This document shows, piece after piece, positions 36,201-47,991 of a stretch of 64,000 nt of DNA. The translations under genes and the position numbers were made by a program. This stretch comes from Polytrichum commune (Eukaryota > Streptophyta > Polytrichopsida > Polytrichales > Polytrichaceae). Within the stretch, counting starts at the first letter, position 1, and each line of letters starts with the position of its first letter. The notes under the pieces were generated by a model, which saw only the letters and a program-made list of their open reading frames with translations, did not search any database and was not told the DNA's origin. The stretch lies in NCBI GenBank assembly GCA_950295325.1, contig OX485805.1:18029501-18093500 (forward strand), in the 5' to 3' direction.

Positions 36201-39200
36201 TAGTGGAAATGTAGATTCCACTTGGTGACATGTATGGAACCTTGTTTTAACCACGTTTAACCACCCATGAAAAGAAATTATTGAAATTAGTCCCAACTTG
36301 ATCAAAATTATGACACCCCTATAGATTCCCGATGAGGTCCTAATCAAGAATAGGTGGTTCAATTATAGTCAACATGCTCGTGTTTCTCTTGATTTAAGGT
36401 TAAACAGTGAATAAAGTTCAGATTATGCAAGGATCTCCACCTTGTTATTCTCTGGAAAAAAGAGCACAAGATTACTCCTCTTAGTAGTATTATGAGGAAG
36501 TGTCATTTGCAAGTGTGGTTCAACCGACATGTGGATAATTTCTCATACCAAGTAGAGAAAATTACTCCCAAGTAGGTTCTTCACCCGTAACACTTGGATG
36601 TTGAGAATGGAAGGTGACCGTCAAGTAGGCTTATATTATCACTTGCAACATGAAAGGCCATTATGCACACACATATAAAACAAGAACAACCTTCTTGAAA
36701 GGACTTCTCATGTGCACTACACCGTTGAAGTGTCACTTACTATTTGGAATCATGCAAGGCTAGAACTTATCACCATAGATTTCATATTTTACCAATAGAG
36801 ATTAGATAGGTTGTATGGACAATATACAACATAATTTATTTCACTTGGTAAAATCTCAAATTCTTAGCGAAAAGTTATAGCACTGCATAACTCCAAATAG
36901 TAAGTGACACTAAATACCATGAACAGTGTAGGGCAATCATATTTCCGCACTTGAACAACGTGACTGTAAATACTTCACTTTTGTTATGAGGTGAATCCCT
37001 TGTTTTGTTTCAAAACATAGGCACCCAACGAATTGAATATATGATGTAGGCACCACATTTCACTATAAGATATGATATTATTGATCGGGCAGGAACAAAA
37101 TTCATGCGAAAGTAACATGAATGTCATATCTAAGGTAGCCGTGTGTTATTCATTATTTTAGTGAAGATTCTCGTGGTCATTCAAGTGGTCATATAGTCCC
37201 CCCTCAATCATGTTGACTACTGAGCCTAGAATGGTTAGCATATTTTGAGCACATAGTCTTATCTCTTTGAATACATGTGCTTTTATGGTCCGTTCTTAGA
37301 TCCACACCCTAACCACATATTACTCAAAAAAATAGATGTCCAAACTATTGGATGTTGGAATTAGGTACGTCTACCTTATGAATGCATGGTGTCTTTATCA
37401 TATGTGCGGTAGTTTATGACAACCATATATTATGATCATTCCTACTACACTAAACAAGATAGTTAATGCTTGATTACATTCAGTGTTATTACCACCCTAC
37501 CCTGCTCAACACTAATTTTCAATTCCTTCCTAATTAATGTTAGACATAAATGTGCCGCTACCTTCCCTACTGCCACCTTCCTTATCATATCCTTTTGCTT
37601 TTCATATCCTTACTAACACTAAATTCAGCCATGTAACTTCCACATATTACCATAGTTGGTGTTTAATGTTTGAGTTTACATTTAATGTTACTTACTTTCG
37701 TAGGGTTATTGATGTTTAGTGTATGCGTTCGTATTTAGTGTATCAAACACTAAACATCCTATTTAGTGTCCTAATCTTGATGATCTCCCAATAACACACA
37801 CACCTTGTGGCTTGAGCAGGCTGAAGTTGAAGCTCCTGTATGCTTTTGCTGGTGGATTTTACGCTTACAGCATAGTGGCGCTGATGTTCTGGGAAACCCG
37901 CCGCTCCGATTTCAGTGTCAGTATGACACACCATGTGGCGGCCTTGTCCCTCATACTGTTGTCCTACACGGCAAAGTAAACTTTCTCACTCAATATTCTT
38001 GGTGCGGTTCTTCTCAAATCACCCCAAAACTTTCTGTAGTTGGTGGTGTTTTTGAAGCTAGAGTGTTGTTGCAAAGAAAACTCGACAATAAAGAACCCGA
38101 ATCTATCAACCCCCCCCCACATCCAAATGTAATAAACGGATAATGACTTTTACAAACAAGAGTCCACCCAATGATCCCAATTAGTGTGTGTTACTATTTG
38201 GAGTTACGCAGTGCAACAACGCCTTACTCAGGAGCTCACTTTTGAACTAAACAAGAGTTCACAGTCTAGGTTGTTGTCCGAACATCATAGAACAAAAATG
38301 ACTTTGTGTGGTAAAATATTACATTCACATTAAACTAGCTATAGCACTCCGTGACTCTGAATAGTAAAACGCACGAATTGGGATGATTAGTGTAGCCTTC
38401 TTCTTCTTCTTCTTCTTCTTCTTCTTCTTTTGTAATTTTATTGTACTCACAAAGTAAACCTCCTCCATGCAAGAGTGGTTTGAAAGAACATGCAGAAATT
38501 CACCCTCGTGAACCAGCTTGGTAGCCAAGGGTAAATCGCCCCTCCATGAACACACGGAGAGGAGACTAGAAGCAACACTCACGCCAAAGTCTTTGAAGCT
38601 AAATCCGGTGCCATTTGAGTTTAAATAAATAACCTCCAATCTGATTACTATTTCCGGGGCAGTTTTTGTTGGATGAACGAGAGGTATGTTATATGCTTGT
38701 AGGCATTAACACGCTCATCGAGTCATTCTACTACACTAAATTAGTGTCATATGGCATTTTATGTCACCATGGTAACTTTTCGGAAGAAACTTCTTATGAA
38801 TACGTGAACAAAATATTGTCATGGACGATGCATGAGTTCATCCATTGGTCCAAAACCCTACCTTCTCTAGTCAGCAACTTGTGATGAAACATTGTCACGC
38901 GTGATTGAAACTTGGACGAAAAACCACTTGGTAAGTGACAGTCATTGCAACACGTACTGTAAAATCTATAACCCTCCAAGAGTTTTACAAGGAACGACAA
39001 AGTAATGTTGGGTTCAGAATTCGTGTTGGTGACGCTACACCGCGGTTTCACAAGTAAGTATCGAGCCGAGACACTTAGAATCGGTGACACGAAATACTGT
39101 AGTTAGTGTACTAGGTTTGCGGAGTGCATTGAAACTTTTATTTTTATTTAAAAAAAAAATTAAACCTCCAAGACCATGATCTATCAACTTGTGCTTGTTT

Positions 39201-42200
39201 GGTAGCTCATGTTTCTTCCTCCCGCACACACTGACAAGCTGAATGATGGGGGGTGTCTCTGGTTCGTTGGCATCTGTTTCATGTGGCAGACTAGCTCGTG
39301 TCGGCTCGATCGTGTTGGCAGTCCACGACGCCAGCGACATTGTTCTGGAGATTGGCAAGTTGACAAAGTATTGTGGTCTCGAGATCATCCCGAGCATCTC
39401 CTTTGTCATTTTCGCACTTTCCTGGATCCTTCTGCGCCTCGTTTACTTCCCTTTCTTCATCCTCTGGAGCACCACGTAAGTGTAAACCCCTTCTTCACCA
39501 CCAAGAACCAGGTTTCCCCTACTTCCCAAATGATTTCACTCTGCTGTGCCTTCCGATCGGCCTCCCTACTGAGAATATAATTGTGGTTAAACAGTCGTCA
39601 ATTAGTAGTGTCTGTCTGTTGCAATCATGAACTCCTGCTTTCTTCTTTCTTCTTCTTCTTCTTCTTCTAGGTTTTTGTCACAGACATGTGTGAAGCGTGC
39701 AGCGATCGAACAGTAGAAAGTGTTTTTATCGCTTGAAAATTAGGTGTAACATTCTTCAACCAGGCTATGATCGACCCTAGTATGTGCAAATACGTTGCCC
39801 CACACTAATTTACCGACGTCCCCACACTATCTTGAATATTTCTTTATTACCAGAGTAACGGAATACAGTTTTTGATCATTTTTAAAGTTTTTGGGTTCCT
39901 ATGTTGATGAATAAACAAAGTTTTAAGAGCTTTTGTAAGGTTTTGACCCAAGGTAATTTGTATGAGTAAAGAGGGCAACCTATTTGCGAAGGCACTCTAA
40001 TTGCATGTATAAGTGTACAGGTTTGTTTCTTGGAGAATCGGGGTAGGTAGATCGGGCTTGAACTTGGAAATTAAGGAATCTACTAAAAATGGGGAGTTGG
40101 CAACTCTGTGAGACAAAGGTGTCCATTCTTAGATGCACACCTAACTATGCACCACTCAAATACAGGTGTTTGTTTAAGATGAGTGATTTGAACCAAGCGC
40201 CCTAACGTGCCTCGTGTGTAGGTGTTGTTTGTTACTTTTTCTTAATCGGAACCCTATATTTAGTGGGTGTGTGGTTAGATGAGGATCAAAATAACAAAGC
40301 TTAACCATAAAGACACATCTTTAAAGAGATTGGACTGTCTTCAATTCTTATTAACTCCCCCACACTTGATAGTGAGCACAATTGAAGGGACCTATGTATT
40401 AAGGAATCAACAAACATGCACTTTCGATAACCGTAACTTAATCAAGGGAGGTCTGATTTTTGATGATGCTTCACCATAGATTTGGTAATGCAACACATGT
40501 TTTGTTGTGTAAATCTAATCGATACAGGTTGGAGAACACGAAAAATGAACCGAATGACACACGCTTAAGGTAAATGGGTCTTAGAAGGCTACTTATTTTA
40601 ATCAGACAACTACTTTTGAGTGGTATGTGGTATAGGTGTGGCTCCAAGAACAAATGCCAAAAACGCTACGTGCTCAAAATATGATAACCATTCTAAGCTC
40701 AATAGTCCACATAATTGTGGGGGGACCTACATGACCATTTCATAAGCACAAGAACCTCCACTTTGATAATGAATAAGATATTCATGCAAGCTCCGAAAAC
40801 CATGAGGGAAGTGGCTACAACCTTGATTTGGATTCACTAAGGTTGAGGCATCTATAACCGACAAAATAAGAGAGTTTGCATCTATTTAAGAGGAGTAACA
40901 ACAAGGAAATTGTTTTTCTTGCGGAGAGAAACATATTTTGAGGAGGGTACAATTTTTCTTTAAATAAAATTCATGAATATGGAAATAGCTACAAATTTGG
41001 AAGCGGTAAAGTTTAGGGTGACACACATTCGATCTATAGGTTAACCCATAACCACTCATCTAAATGCTAATTCTTGGCTACAATAGTTATCAAAACTCAT
41101 ATGAAGGTAATGAATCACAAGCCACCACCACCACATAAACTTTGACTATGTTCACCTAAAACAAATAGATCTCATTCATGTCAGCATGACATAAGCCTAG
41201 TGAATGGTCAAATGGACTTGGTCAACTACGGATGCCTCGAACTTAACCATCTCGTACTAATCACGTGTTTTATATGCTAGGAGAAATGCACCAAGGTCGA
41301 GGCATCCATAGTCGAGCATATTCATTTAACCGCTCACTAGGGCCATATAATGCCAACATGGATGAGATCTATGTTTTCAAAGCAAACAGAGTTAAGGTTT
41401 GTGTGGTGGACGCTTGTGATCGATTACCTAAATAAGAGTTAGAATTTCCACATTCTTAATTTTTATATATATATATTTTTGCATTCTCCTTTGAATTTTG
41501 TTTCTCTTTGCCAGGAAAACAAGTCCCTGCTAGTACTCCTCCTAAAAAGATGCAAACCTTTCCACCTTGAATTGCAGCTATGAGTCGGTCCAATTCGTGG
41601 ACAAGAAGTTCAGGAATGCGCCAATTGCATACTACGTGTTCAACGGAAGCAGAATTTTAAGTTGGGTGAGAGTGAGAGAGAGAGTCTAGCAACCGATCAA
41701 CACTGTAACTGCAACTCTTTCCACCTTGAATTGCAGCTATGAGTCGCTCCAATTCGTGGACAAGGAGATGAGGAATACGCCGATTGCGTACTACGTGTTA
41801 AACACATTGCTCCTCACCTTACAAATGTTGCATGTGTATTGGTGGATCCTCATCTGGCGGATGGCTGTCCGGCAAATTCAAGCAGCTGGCAAAATTTCGG
41901 AGGATGTCCGCTCAGGTGAACCTCAAGTTTTGATTGAAATTTCCTCGACTGAAGTTGTGAACTCTGTTAATCGGCTAAGTTACACTGATATCACCTAGTA
42001 GAAAACTATGCCCAACAAAATTGCAGCCGCTGCGGTTCTTTTGACCAGCTTGATCGCTAAACAACTACATTTTGTTTTGTTTTGTTTTGCGACTGAAATT
42101 TTAAATATTTGGGGGCTTGTAATATACCGTTGGAAAATTATTTTCAAGACCTTTCCAACGGTATATTATATGCCCCAAAATTCATAAAATTTCAATCGAT

Positions 42201-44185
42201 AAATCAAACAAACAAAATCTGCAGTCATTTAGTGACTGCAAATCAGGCTGGTCAAAAATACCGCAGCCGATTTTGGCTGCGGTTATTTTTGACATATTTT
42301 TCTACTACACTAGAAGGATATTTAGTGTGTAATTATATTTGATGTTGTTACCACCCTACCTTGCTCAACACTAATTTTCAATTCCTTGGTAATAAGTGTT
42401 AGACATAAATGTGTTGCTACCTTCCCTACTGCCACCTCCCTTCATGTGAAACATGGATTTCATATCCTTACTAACACTAAATTCAAACATGTACTTTCCA
42501 CATATTACCATAGTTGATATTTAGCATTTGAGTTTACATTTAATGTTACTTACTTTCATAGGGTTATTGACATTTAGTGTACGCGTTCGCATTTAGTGTA
42601 TCAAGCACTTTATATCCTTTTTAGTGTAGTGTATGTGCAAAATTACTAGACCGATTATCCCCATAAGTGTGTTTTACTCTTCACAGTTACGCAAGTGTTA
42701 TAACTTCTTAATGATATGTTACCTAGCAAATCCATTTATGTTTTACATTGTCCAAACGACCTATGGAACTTTCATTAGTAAAAATTGAAGTTGTGAACAA
42801 GACGTTATTGCACTGCATAACTTTGAATAGTAGCACGCACTAATTGGGATAATCAGTGTAGGTCACCTCAAACTAAATTATCTAGATTCCCAACAACATT
42901 TAGTACCCTAGAGGAACAAAATGGAGTTATTTGCTCATTATATAGGTTTCACTCTATGGGTGAACAAATAAGGTTAATATAAGAATTTTGTGTTTTGAGT
43001 TTTGGTTCAGACCCGAGGTAAGTTGCATAAAAAGGCAACTTGTTGGTGAAGGCAACCTAATTACACATATCAATCTACATAACTGAGTCCCGTTGAGTCA
43101 CCTTCGTTTCTCAAAATAGAAGAAGTACACCAAATAATTGTATTTAGTGTCGGTCACAATTTGGGGGTATAGAGTGCTATATCTTTTTACGATTGATGTA
43201 ATTTTTCGCCAAGCAGAGATGTCAATGTTCTGTAATGTCCAAACAACCAATTTGACATTTGTTGGCAAAATGTGAGTTATGTAGCAAATAGATATAGCAT
43301 GATTGTGGAAATTTCAAATAGTAAGTGACACTAAATACAATATTTTACTGTAGTGTGAACTTCTTAGTGTCCCTCCCCAATGGTTAATTTGTCCTTTGAT
43401 GCAGGAGAAGGTCCATTTAAAATTGCCGATCTAACTCTGGAGAATCTCAACCCACTTATTCTAGTATTTTACCCATAAAATTCCTTAAAGAATTATCTCA
43501 GTGTTGAACTGCTTGAAGAATATTAGGACCTCATAAAGAACGCTTGCCACCGAGATGTTGGATAGATCACGCACATTCTAGTGGAAAAAATATCAAATCT
43601 GGCCAAAATTAGACAAGGTCCTGTTTAGTGCTATGTCCGGGGAGAACCGGTGGTTAGTTACAGATGAACCGGTTGAGTTTGAGAAATGACCGGTTGAAGT
43701 TGGAGACTTCCGGAGAATTACCAGTCATTTCTGAGGAATCTATAGAAGAATATACCTCAAATGAATCAAAGAAGCAAAACCGGAAGAAGATGTCAACATG
43801 TAACCGGCTGGATTTAGAGTCACTAGGATCTTGATCGACTATATATGCCCAAAAACTTCCCAGATATTGGTTTAGTGTCTCAAAGTAAAGGAATTAACGA
43901 AGCATCTAAAAATTTTAGGGTATGGAAAAACTCGGTCTTAGTATTAGATATTTTTCCAAAAATATTAAATGAAAATACAAAGAAAATCTCATGAACATGC
44001 ACATTATTTCGTAGGTCTCCTTAAATAACATGTTTGTCTGAAATGCTTCATATGTCTATAATGGAATCTCCCTATCCCCCCCTCCTCCCAATTATCGTTT
44101 CATTGAGATTGTTTCATTGTGGCATGGCATTGCAGATTCTGATAATGACTCCGAAACTGAGGACAAAGGCAAACGAAACAAGTGA
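33241..44185 (+). CDS. LOH: Ceramide synthase (LAG1/LOH family, TLC domain)
   Basis: Six exons at GT-AG sites: 33241-33354, 34253-34494, 37820-37975, 39290-39475, 41737-41915 and 44136-44185 (TGA), giving 308 residues, normal for plant LOH proteins. Start ATG 33241 precedes a hydrophobic first helix. Exon 2 carries [20 protein letters not shown] and [19 protein letters not shown]. Exons 3-4 carry the Lag motif core [19 protein letters not shown] and [12 protein letters not shown] with the catalytic His pair and the acidic residues. Exon 5 carries the last helix ([19 protein letters not shown]). The C-terminus is acidic ([16 protein letters not shown]), as in other LOH proteins. The enzyme joins a fatty acyl-CoA to a sphingoid base in the ER membrane to make ceramide. 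The large introns (up to 3.3 kb) hold MITEs. A partial extra copy of exon 5 lies just upstream of it. Confidence 0.93.
34955..35345. mobile_element. CACTA-ended element in LOH intron 2, about 390 bp
   Basis: Ends CTACACTAGCCAGTATGGTA and, inverted, TACCGTATTTAGTGTAG. Internal TCATCCATTGGCCAAGAACC and 'CAATATTGTCATGGATGATTG'-type text is shared with elements at about 38730-39110 and 51990-52290, and with a fragment at about 2190-2430. Confidence 0.6.
36716..36930. mobile_element. CACTA-ended MITE in LOH intron 2
   Basis: Same family as 18663-18872: GTGTCACTTACTATTTGGAAT on the left and, inverted, AACTCCAAATAGTAAGTGAC on the right, with outer ends diverged. Confidence 0.6.
37441..37755. mobile_element. 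CACTA-ended element in LOH intron 2, adjacent to exon 3
   Basis: Left part CTACACTAAACAAGATAG, right part TCAAACACTAAACATCC...TTTAGTGT. Internal text (CAACACTAATTTTCAATTCC, TTACCATAGTTG) is shared with about 42303-42628 and 46030-46300. It ends about 65 bp before exon 3. Confidence 0.55.
38170..38396. mobile_element. MITE in LOH intron 3, followed by (TTC)n
   Basis: CCCAATTAGTGTGTGTTACT on the left pairs imperfectly with CGCACGAATTGGGATGATTAG on the right. Sister copies are at about 5310-5537 and 42648-42864. A (TTC)n microsatellite follows at 38397-38429. Confidence 0.55.
38730..39110. mobile_element. CACTA-ended element in LOH intron 3
   Basis: Begins CTACACTAAATTAGTGTC and ends near ACTGTAGTTAGTGTA. 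The interior is shared with 34955-35345 (CTTTTCGGAAGA, TTCATCCATTGGTC). Confidence 0.55.
39476..41577 (+). repeat. LOH intron 4 with interspersed repeats
   Basis: Contains two copies of the 'AGTGGTATGTGG' family (about 40110-40480 and 40570-40850), a (TTC)n run near 39645-39670, and otherwise unrecognised AT-rich sequence. No additional exon seen before the duplicated exon at 41578. Confidence 0.5.
41578..41645 (+). pseudogene. Partial tandem copy of LOH exon 5
   Basis: A second copy of the exon 5 start, with the same acceptor context (TTCCACCTTGAATTGCAG), lies 159 bp upstream of exon 5. It reads [20 protein letters not shown], against [20 protein letters not shown] in the full exon. Similarity stops after about 68 coding bases, where the final membrane helix should begin, and the frame then ends at TAG. 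It could be a dead duplicate, a skipped exon, or a truncating alternative exon. A GTGAGAG donor-like site follows at about 41665. Confidence 0.8.
41998..42304. mobile_element. Foldback element in LOH intron 5
   Basis: Nested inverted repeats: outer TAGTAGAAAACTATG against ATATTTTTCTACTA; then GCAGCCGCTGCGGTTCTTTT against the complement of AATACCGCAGCCG; then TATACCGTTGGAAA against TTTCCAACGGTATA around a short loop at about 42140. It follows the exon 5 donor site by about 80 bp and is directly joined to the next CACTA-ended element. Confidence 0.65.
42303..42628. mobile_element. CACTA-ended element in LOH intron 5
   Basis: Starts CTACACTAGAAGGATATTTAG and ends TATCCTTTTTAGTGTAG. The interior is near-identical over long stretches to 37441-37755. 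Confidence 0.65.
42648..42864. mobile_element. MITE in LOH intron 5
   Basis: GATTATCCCCATAAGTGTGT on the left is an imperfect inverted match to GCACGCACTAATTGGGATAATC on the right. Same subfamily as 38170-38396. Confidence 0.6.
43127..43355. mobile_element. CACTA-ended MITE in LOH intron 5
   Basis: TACACCAAATAATTGTATTTAG at the left and AGTGACACTAAATACAATA at the right. Interior as in 18663-18872. Confidence 0.6.
43635..43870. mobile_element. Copy of the TGATCGGGGAGA element family
   Basis: Reverse-orientation relative of 7541-7760, with CCGGGGAGAACCGG at its left and GATGTCAACATGTAACCGG near its right. The right end is eroded. Confidence 0.5.
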
Positions 44186-45027
44186 TGTGTGGTTGTGATC
44201 TTACAAGCAATTTACCCTTAGGATTTTGACTACATAACATTCTTGAGCAAGTGTTGAGGTGGACCCCAAAAATCTACTTCTTGGAAATAAATGTCTTCCA
44301 TGTGGATCGTTTTTGCACTTCTCCTTGAGTTCAATCTCCAATTGAATACGTGTTGGCTTCATGTCCTGAGATGAGGACTAATAGGAACTTGCCACTACAC
44401 TACATAGTTCTACGAGTGTGAGCTCTAGAAAACAATTGTGGCCCACAATAAAAGGACTATGTAGTGTAGTTTATACACAAGAATCGCATCTAGATATGAG
44501 GCCATGGTTTTGGAAGATTACGGAAAACGGAAAAATACACAACCTCGCAAGGCTTAAAAACATGATCAAGATAATGTGAGATGTGTTGCCATTTCCTTAC
44601 AAAATCAAGCGTGTTTTGGCATCCCTTGAAGAATTGAGGTTGACTTTTTGAATTTTTGTTAACGGCAACCATGCTCAAGCTGAGTTTCATCTTTGATCAA
44701 ATGTGGATTCAAATCTTATGTGGACACCCATATTTGAGTGGTATGCGATTAGGTATGTATCAAGAAACGGACACCAGGAAGAGATGTAAAAGAGATGTGT
44801 TTAGAAGAGGTCGTACTATTTGAGTTCAAAATGTTTTAACCATTCTAAGCTTCATAGTCAACATATATAGTTGGGAGGTCCTACATGATCGTTTTATCGA
44901 ACTATCATAAAAGCCACAGGGGAGATTAAACAATTCCATAGATTGTCGTTAACATCTCATTGCACTCTCCCACATTCAAGGAAAATACTAACTCTCAGAT
45001 CCAAGTTCAGGAACTAAGCAACCACTA
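44186..45027. repeat. LOH 3' flank, interspersed repeat
   Basis: 3' flank, then one copy of the 'AGTGGTATGCG / GGTATGTATCAAG' repeat family at about 44690-44930. No gene recognised. Confidence 0.4.
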
Positions 45028-45035
45028 AAAATCAA

Positions 45036-47451
45036 GGGGATTGCTATTTCCACACCTTTTTTGGCTAGATTCACACCTTTTTGCCGGTTCGGTTGCCGTG
45101 TCACTGAGGCGCTATATATGAGATTCTTCATGGTGCATCCGGACCGTTGATCCACCAAGGCCCATCCAAGGGCCTCAATGATCCTAGGTGGCGGTGGGGT
45201 GGGGGGCGGGGGTGGTGCTTGCCACCAAGGCGGGTGGGGCCGTGGGCCTCATGTCTTTTTTGGGGAGGCCGGATTTAGGGTGGTGTTGGGCCTAGTGGCT
45301 AGGCGGGCCCAGTGGCTAGGCCTACTTATTATATAACTAGTTGGTTACCCTTACTCTACTTACTAAATAACTAGTTGGTTAGCCTTACTCTACTTATGGT
45401 CACTCTTCTTAATTGGACATGTATATTTGAGTGGTATATGTGCAAGTCTTGAAGTTAGGTATGGACACCTATATGATCATTATTGACACCATAATCTTCA
45501 CTTTGATAATGACTAAGATATTCATATGAGCTCCTAAATTTTGATTTGGATTTGCTAACCGTCTCGTACTAGCCTACTTGTTTCATATCATGCCATAAGT
45601 AGAGTAAGGGTAACTAACTAGTCATTTAGTAAGTAGAGTAAGGCTAACCAACTAGTCATTTAGTAAGTAGAGTAAGGGCCACTTTATACTTGGGGCCGGA
45701 TTGAGGGCCGGCCGGAACTCTCAAAATTTGAACCAATAGGATCGCTCGATTTCATCAAATCGGGCCCAAGGGCTTTATACTTGGGGCCGGCCCGAACACT
45801 CACCTATCCCATGTGGCGTCTTAGGTGGCACAATTTTGGCGCCAAACCATCGGGCCCTAGATGAGATTTCGGGACGAGCTTTTCCTCGTCCCGAACTCCC
45901 ATCTAGGGCCGGATGGGGCTCCTCCGTTGGATTGTTCCAATCTTGTCCGTCAATCAATAGGAGGGGTAAAAGCATTTCCTCTCCTCCTTACTACTCTCCC
46001 CTCCACCTTCCCCTTCTCACCTTCCACCTTCCCCTTAATTATTTTTTCATAGAATTAGTGTTAGACATAAATGCGCCACCACCTTCCCTACTACCATGTC
46101 CCTTCTCTTTTTCTCATTGTTAATTTTTTTTCATATCCTTCCTAACACTGAATTCGTGCATGTAACTTTCACATATTACCATGGATGATATTTAGTGTTT
46201 GATTTTACATTTAATGTTACTTACTTTCATAGGGTTAGTGATATTTAGTCTAGTGATCGTATTTACAGTATCTCACACTAAATATCATGTTTAGTGTAGT
46301 GACTCCACAATTTTAACCATAACAAACACATTCCAAAAATAAGCCAAAGATAGTTTCCAAGTGGAACCATGCTCAAAAGTTTACACGCACTTAGATCCAA
46401 CAACAATGTAAACTTATACTATGGTTAGAATTATTATTTTTTAAATAAAATCTCTTATCTACAAAGAGAAAGTTAATTGAGGCTTTAGAGAGGTTGATTA
46501 AGTCTATAAATTTATGTAGCTTGAAAAATAAAAAGTACGACAACAATGTTGGCACAATGCCTACTTACAATCAGTAACCCACACCAAAATATATGCTCAA
46601 TGTCGTCATGTTCCCGAACGGAACGAAGCCAATTAATATCTACAAACATAGATTACTCTATAATGAATATTGTATCATTGCAACTCTGGGTTTTTTTTTG
46701 TTACCGGGTACATCGGTTATTCCATTGTACATGGTAGGTGAATTTATATGAGCATTTTGACACCGGAATTAGATTCAAAGGGCTCGATATAGTCTAATGG
46801 GACCCAAGGTTGACCCCCTAACCATAAGCCTATAGAGATCATCCCCCATAGTAAAAGCCGTGTAACTAATGCTCAAGAGCACCGGGCATTGACATGGTAA
46901 GTTCCATGAAACTTAACCCTCAAGACCATCGGGCCCTAGAATCGGGCCTCACCACTTTACATGCGACAAGGTTGGGCCGGAAAAAAGTTCATAAAGTGCG
47001 TCCCGATTGAGGCCTTAATCAGGCCGGTGCTCCGGCCGGCCCCAGGCCGTGTATAAAGTGGCCCTAAGGCTAACCAACTAGTTATTTAGTAAGTAGAGTG
47101 TGGCTAACCAACTAGTCATTTAATAAGTAGAGTAAGGGTAACCAACTAGTTATATAATAAGTAGGCCTAGCCACTGGGCCCGCCTAGCCACTAGGCCCGA
47201 CACCACCCTAAATCCGGCCTCCCCAAAAAAGACATGAGGCCCACGGCCCCCACCCGCCTTGGTGGCAAGCACCACCCCCGCCCCCCACCCCACCGCCACC
47301 TAGGATCATTGAGGCCCTTGGATGGGCCTTGGTGGATCAACGGTCCGGATGCACCATGAAGAATCTCATATATAACGCCTTAGTGACACGGCAACCGAAC
47401 CGGCAAAAAGGTGTGAATCTAGCCAAAAAAGGTGTGGAAATAGCAATCCCC
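45036..47451. mobile_element. Mutator-like element with TIRs over 300 bp and nested insert
   Basis: The left end GGGGATTGCTATTTCCACAC and right end GTGGAAATAGCAATCCCC start inverted repeats that continue inward for more than 300 bp with few differences, through GGTGTGAATCTAGCC and CACCCGCCTTGG. The 8-bp sequence AAAATCAA flanks both sides as a target duplication. Long TIRs and this start fit a non-autonomous MULE, though 8 bp would also suit hAT. Inside the TIRs are tandem units of about 32 bp (AAGTAGAGTAAGGCTAACCA, ACTAGTCATTTAGT), and within those a second element (45676-47064). No transposase frame recognised. Confidence 0.8.
45676..47064. mobile_element. PIF/Harbinger-like element nested in the MULE
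   Basis: GGGCCACTTTATACTTGGGG at the left and GTGTATAAAGTGGCCC at the right, with TAA on both sides. The terminal GGGCCACTT is shared with the 1441 and 51207 MITEs, but the interior differs. An older CACTA-ended element (about 46030-46300) has inserted inside it. About 1.39 kb without a recognisable transposase. Confidence 0.7.
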
Positions 47452-47470
47452 AAAATCAAATGCTTATAAC

Positions 47471-47991
47471 ATGTTAACCTTACACATTCTAGAAAGTGTA
47501 GAGGATGAGTATGTATTCCCAATTCCCAGTTTAATATTGCTTCAAAAGAAAGGTGATGAGTTCATTCGACCTAAGTATATAATAAACAACGTCAGCCTGT
47601 TGGTCCTACCTTGCTCAAGGATCCTCTTGGTGCAAGATGGGGTTTATTGCCTACCTTGCAGAAGGTGGGCTCTTGGTTTTTTCGTCAAGTAGAGAGAAGA
47701 TTTCATAGTTGGGAATCGAACTACCAACCCCTCTGTTCGGATTTGGATACCTCTCCACTCTCATCTAGTAGTTTTGGGTCATCTCGGACCGAGCTAAGTA
47801 TTACATGTGCCTTTAGTGATCATGTACATGTATCGAAGGGGAGGGCTCGATTATGTAAATTTGAACACTTTGAGTCAAACCCAAAGTTGTCTCTTGGTGT
47901 CATTAAAGTTGACCCCGAACGTCTACATAACACTACTCAGTTGATGAGTGTGTTCAACTGCCTTGACTTCATATTCAATTTGAAGCACTAG
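47471..47991 (+). other. Two overlapping open frames, function unknown
   Basis: A 73-codon frame from ATG 47471 and a longer frame ending at 47991 (from about 47611) overlap in different frames. The second translation (containing ARWGLLPTLQKVGSWFF and KVDPERLHNTTQLMS) reads like protein, but I recognise no domain. It may be a decayed exon or a repeat-derived frame. Confidence 0.2.

Noticed and set aside
47710-47735. Second tRNA-like T-loop (GTTCGATTCCC on the minus strand)
   Set aside because: No cloverleaf can be completed.
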